Assembly (NCBI GenBank): GCA_048213135.1
Contig: PS015009.1
Span: 1,860,001-1,924,000 of the forward strand
Reading direction: 5' to 3'
Length of the DNA stretch: 64,000 nt
From: Reclinomonas americana ATCC 50394
Lineage: Eukaryota > Jakobida > Jakobea > Jakobida
Under the pieces are notes generated by a model. It was not told the DNA's origin. It did no database searches and worked only from the letters and a program-made list of their open reading frames with translations. Below, in pieces: positions 60,848 to 64,000 of the stretch. The stretch's first letter is position 1. Each line of letters opens with the position of its first letter. The position numbers and the translations under genes were made by a program.

Positions 60848-63800
60848 ATGAAGAAAATTGAACTCTTACTGTTGTTCTTCTTTGCCGGGATAACCTGTGT
60901 TTTTTCCCAGGTAAGAAGTATTTCAGGGAAGATAACAGACAAGGATGGCAATCCTGTTTCGTTTGCGAGTGTAACCCTCCTGGATACAAAAACAGGAATT
61001 TCTGCGGATGTGAACGGTACATTTACACTGAAAGTAAAAAGCGGGGATGTACTTCATTTTACAGCCTCCGGTTTTTCAACGCTTGATGTAACGATCAGCA
61101 GCCAGAACAGCCTCTCGGTTATGATGGAAAAATCTTCCGGGAATAGTCTCCGGGAAGTAGTAGTCTCCGGTGCCTACGGGATCAGGCGGACAGCCAAAAG
61201 TACGACCGCGAATATTCAGTCCATCACCGGGGAACAACTGAATACGGCTCGGCAGTCCGACATTAATAATGCTATCGCCGGTAAAGTGGCAGGCATACAG
61301 GTACGCAGCCAGTCTGCCGTGGCCCTCGGCCGGGAAACGATCGTGCGTTCACGCGGTGAGAACGGCCTGGGTGTTGGTGGCGGAGCTCTCTATGTAGTAG
61401 ACGGAACCATACTGCCCAGTGGCGGAGATGTGAACGCGGATGATGTTGAAGACATCTCTGTACTGCAGGGCCCCGCAGGTTCTGCCCTCTTCGGTCCTGA
61501 TGGTGCCAACGGCGTTATTGTCGTTACCACAAAAAAAGGAAAGCGTAATGCGCTGGGTAATGGCATTGAAGTGAACACTGCTATTGTATACGATAAAGTA
61601 TATATACTGCCTGATTACCAGAATACCTATGCCGGAGGATCCGGGCCCGACCTGATACAATATAACTACCGGGCAGGTGATCCGGAAGGATGGAAAGCCC
61701 TGGATGGTAAATGGTATCACAATTATGACGATGATGCCAGCTGGGGACCCCGTATGATGGGACAGGAATACATTCCATGGTATGCCTGGTCAGGAGGCCA
61801 TGAGCGCTCTTTCAAAACAGCGCTGCTCACCCCTCAGCCTAATAATGCCAGGGATTTCTTTAATACCGGTGTTACCAAAACAACGAATGTCAACTTCAGC
61901 CGGGCAAATGAGTTCAGCAATTTCAGGCTCTCTTACACCAACCTCGATATCAAGGGACTGATGCCGAACTCTTATATGAAAAGGCATACATTCAATATGA
62001 GCTTCTCGTATGACATTACACCTAAGCTTACGGTATCATCCGATATCAATTTCATTACACAGAACAGGAATTCGGAATCGAATGACGGATACAGCAATGG
62101 CAGTTCAGGATCGTTCAACCAGTGGTTTCACCGAGACCTGGATATCGATATCCTGAGAGAACTGCGGGGACTTAAAACACCCGGCGGCGTATATTATTCC
62201 TCCTGGAATATCTCCAATCCTACAAGTTATAGTGCTGCCAATCCCGACGCTTTTTATAAAGGCAATTATTGGTTCAATCCGTATACCCAACTTGATCTGC
62301 AGAAAAACTATGACCAGCGCAACCGCCTGTTCGGCAACCTGGCGCTTAGTTACAAGCTGACCAATGCCCTGAAGGTGAAAGCCACTTACCGCCGCCAGCA
62401 ACTCACTACGAACGGGTATAACATTTACCCGACAGAAATGCAGCTGAGCACTATACAGTCTGGCTTTAATCCTTATGCGGAAACAACGGCTGAAGGTATC
62501 CTGGCCGCTTACAAAACTGGCCAGTCGAGCAACATAAGGCAGAATTTTGAAGGACTGCTTACTTACGATAAAAAGTTCAGGAATTTTTCTGTGATGCTTA
62601 ACGCAGGCTTTGACATCCTGAAATCCAATGAACGCAGTTTCAATGCCAACACCAGTGGTGGTCTTACCATACCCAATGTTTATTCGCTCGCCAATTCGGT
62701 GAACCCGATCCGTAATGCCGGCGGGCCGGATAATAACGGGCAGTTTGAAGTGATCACCGAGTTTACCAGGAGGGCCTTACTGGCTAACCTTACCCTGGGT
62801 TATCGCAACCTGCTCTTTGTGGAAGGCACCTACCGCAGGGACCATAGTTCAACCGAACCCAAAGGCAGTTATATCGAAACCAAATCGGTTGGCGCCTCAC
62901 TCATTATCTCTGATCTTTTACCGGGAAATAATGTACTCAGTTACGCGAAACTGAGGGGCTCATACGGGCAGGTACTGAATACGCTGAACCCCTACAACCT
63001 GAATAATTATTATACCATTTCCAATAATGTAAACGGTAATGCCATACTGGGCGAGCCCAATACACTGATCAATCCTGCGCTGCACGGTGCATCCAATTCT
63101 GAAAAGGAGCTGGGACTGGAACTCCGTTTCTGGAAAAACCGTTTCGGTATTTCCGGAACCTATTGGGACAGGACCAATAAAGATTTCCCTGTAAGCATTA
63201 CGCTTTCCGGTGCCTCGGGTTATACAGCTTACCGGACCAACGCCGGAGAGGTTGCCAAAAAGGGTGTGGATGTACAGGCATTCCTGGAAGTGATCAGGTC
63301 TAAGAACTTTAACTGGAGACTTACCGGCACATGGGGAACCCTTATTGAAAACAAAGTGGTGTCACTGGATAAAGAAGGACAGATCAAATCACTGATATCT
63401 TCAGGGGGCGCTTTCAGCCCGGCACAGGGCAGCAGCACAAGAGCGGCGTGGGTAACCAGCCAGGTTGGCGAAACCTGGGGCATGCTTACCGGTACCGGTA
63501 TTAAACGTATCAATGGTGTTCCGGTTATTGATGACAACGGGCTGTATGTAGCCGAGAATAATGTTAAATACGGCAGTGTATTGCCTAACTACACAGGTGG
63601 TGTACAAAGCTCGATCAACTTCCTGAAGAACTTCACCTTCAATGTGAACGTGGATTATTCCGTTGGCGGTAAATACTTCTCCCTTTCTGATTACTGGGGC
63701 AGTTTCTCGGGTCTGACTGCAAAAACAGCCGTCTTGAACGACAAGGGTAACTCCATCAGGGACGCGATTGAAGACGGCGGAGGTGTGCACGTTTTTGGTG

Positions 63801-64000
63801 TGGACGGAACAGGTAAGGCGATCGATAAATACGTTGATGCCCAGACCTATTTTCACCAGTTCAACGGCTCCAATATCAGCGAAGCCAGCGTATACGATCT
63901 CACATTCGTAAAAATGAGGGAAGTGAGCCTGGGTTACAAGCTGCCTATGGATAAACTCGGTATCGGGAGATATATCAAAGGGGCCACCTTCTCAGTTATA
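60848..64000 (+). CDS. SusC/RagA-family TonB-dependent receptor, 3' end outside
   Basis: The frame is open for 1051 codons from ATG 60848 to the window end. It has a signal peptide ending near TCVFSQ, a carboxypeptidase-D-like regulatory domain (about 22-95, SGKITDKDGNPVSFASVTLLD), the SusC plug with LREVVVSGAYGIRRTAK near 99 and DISVLQGPAGSALFGPDGANGVIVVTTKKGKR near 205, and most of the beta barrel. These receptors import glycans or peptides with a SusD partner, which should lie beyond the right edge. The LytTR gene upstream may control it. Confidence 0.93.
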   Translation, partial: MKKIELLLLFFFAGITCVFSQVRSISGKITDKDGNPVSFASVTLLDTKTGISADVNGTFTLKVKSGDVLHFTASGFSTLDVTISSQNSLSVMMEKSSGNSLREVVVSGAYGIRRTAKSTTANIQSITGEQLNTARQSDINNAIAGKVAGIQVRSQSAVALGRETIVRSRGENGLGVGGGALYVVDGTILPSGGDVNADDVEDISVLQGPAGSALFGPDGANGVIVVTTKKGKRNALGNGIEVNTAIVYDKVYILPDYQNTYAGGSGPDLIQYNYRAGDPEGWKALDGKWYHNYDDDASWGPRMMGQEYIPWYAWSGGHERSFKTALLTPQPNNARDFFNTGVTKTTNVNFSRANEFSNFRLSYTNLDIKGLMPNSYMKRHTFNMSFSYDITPKLTVSSDINFITQNRNSESNDGYSNGSSGSFNQWFHRDLDIDILRELRGLKTPGGVYYSSWNISNPTSYSAANPDAFYKGNYWFNPYTQLDLQKNYDQRNRLFGNLALSYKLTNALKVKATYRRQQLTTNGYNIYPTEMQLSTIQSGFNPYAETTAEGILAAYKTGQSSNIRQNFEGLLTYDKKFRNFSVMLNAGFDILKSNERSFNANTSGGLTIPNVYSLANSVNPIRNAGGPDNNGQFEVITEFTRRALLANLTLGYRNLLFVEGTYRRDHSSTEPKGSYIETKSVGASLIISDLLPGNNVLSYAKLRGSYGQVLNTLNPYNLNNYYTISNNVNGNAILGEPNTLINPALHGASNSEKELGLELRFWKNRFGISGTYWDRTNKDFPVSITLSGASGYTAYRTNAGEVAKKGVDVQAFLEVIRSKNFNWRLTGTWGTLIENKVVSLDKEGQIKSLISSGGAFSPAQGSSTRAAWVTSQVGETWGMLTGTGIKRINGVPVIDDNGLYVAENNVKYGSVLPNYTGGVQSSINFLKNFTFNVNVDYSVGGKYFSLSDYWGSFSGLTAKTAVLNDKGNSIRDAIEDGGGVHVFGVDGTGKAIDKYVDAQTYFHQFNGSNISEASVYDLTFVKMREVSLGYKLPMDKLGIGRYIKGATFSVI

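Overview
The window looks like the chromosome of a Bacteroidota bacterium, most likely of the Chitinophagaceae. Evidence: a SusC/RagA-type TonB receptor, almost no Shine-Dalgarno sites, promoters of the TTG / TAnnTTTG type, a saproxanthin-type carotenoid cluster, a split KdpD, and LytTR and AraC regulators. No phage, IS element, rRNA or CRISPR array was seen.

Layout. (1) 1-10962: potassium uptake, with two tiny membrane peptides (one is KdpF), KdpA, KdpB, KdpC, an outer-membrane porin, a Kup transporter broken by a frameshift, the KdpD sensory half and a separate histidine kinase. (2) 11063-12921: aminotransferase and sugar-phosphate transferase for surface polysaccharide. (3) 12985-19429 plus 25341-26825: carotenoid genes under a B12-binding CarH-like MerR regulator and an ECF sigma factor. 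crtI, crtB, idi, cruF, crtZ, crtYcd and crtD together predict saproxanthin. (4) 19431-31777: an acyl-AMP ligase, a Crp-type regulator, the oxidative pentose phosphate genes gnd-zwf-pgl, and a tight five-gene unit (ABC ATPase, ABC permease, acyl carrier protein, condensation-type acyltransferase, FAD oxidoreductase) that looks like an undescribed acyl-product pathway. (5) 31870-35515: small redox/stress genes (two pirins, FMN reductase, GNAT, OsmC). (6) 35578-39521: SOS-type umuD/umuC, a 2H phosphoesterase and a frameshifted radical SAM protein. (7) 39613-48949: an RNA-repair island, the most remarkable part. It holds small terminator-bounded transcripts, five tRNA or tRNA-like genes, an AAA ATPase, a WYL regulator divergent from a TROVE (Ro60/Rsr) protein, a tandem array of six Y-RNA-like genes, two PF10127-type nucleotidyltransferases and the RNA ligase RtcB. 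(8) 49005-64000: a VIT/vWA/TonB-plug/TPR fusion, an AmgK-RapZ fusion with MurU, a thioredoxin-reductase-like flavoprotein, a TolC/HlyD efflux pair, AraC and LytTR regulators, and a SusC-like receptor that runs off the window.

How the RNA island may work (inference): the WYL regulator controls the TROVE operon through a perfect inverted repeat. The TROVE protein binds the shared lower stem of each Y RNA. The Y RNAs carry different tRNA-like heads, several of them circularly permuted, that could present or guard tRNA-processing enzymes. RtcB and the nucleotidyltransferases would then repair cleaved RNA.

Four genes (kup, pgl, the radical SAM gene, the HlyD gene) carry single frameshifts. Three of these lie exactly in nine-base A or T runs that read through if one base is removed, so sequencing error is a serious possibility.
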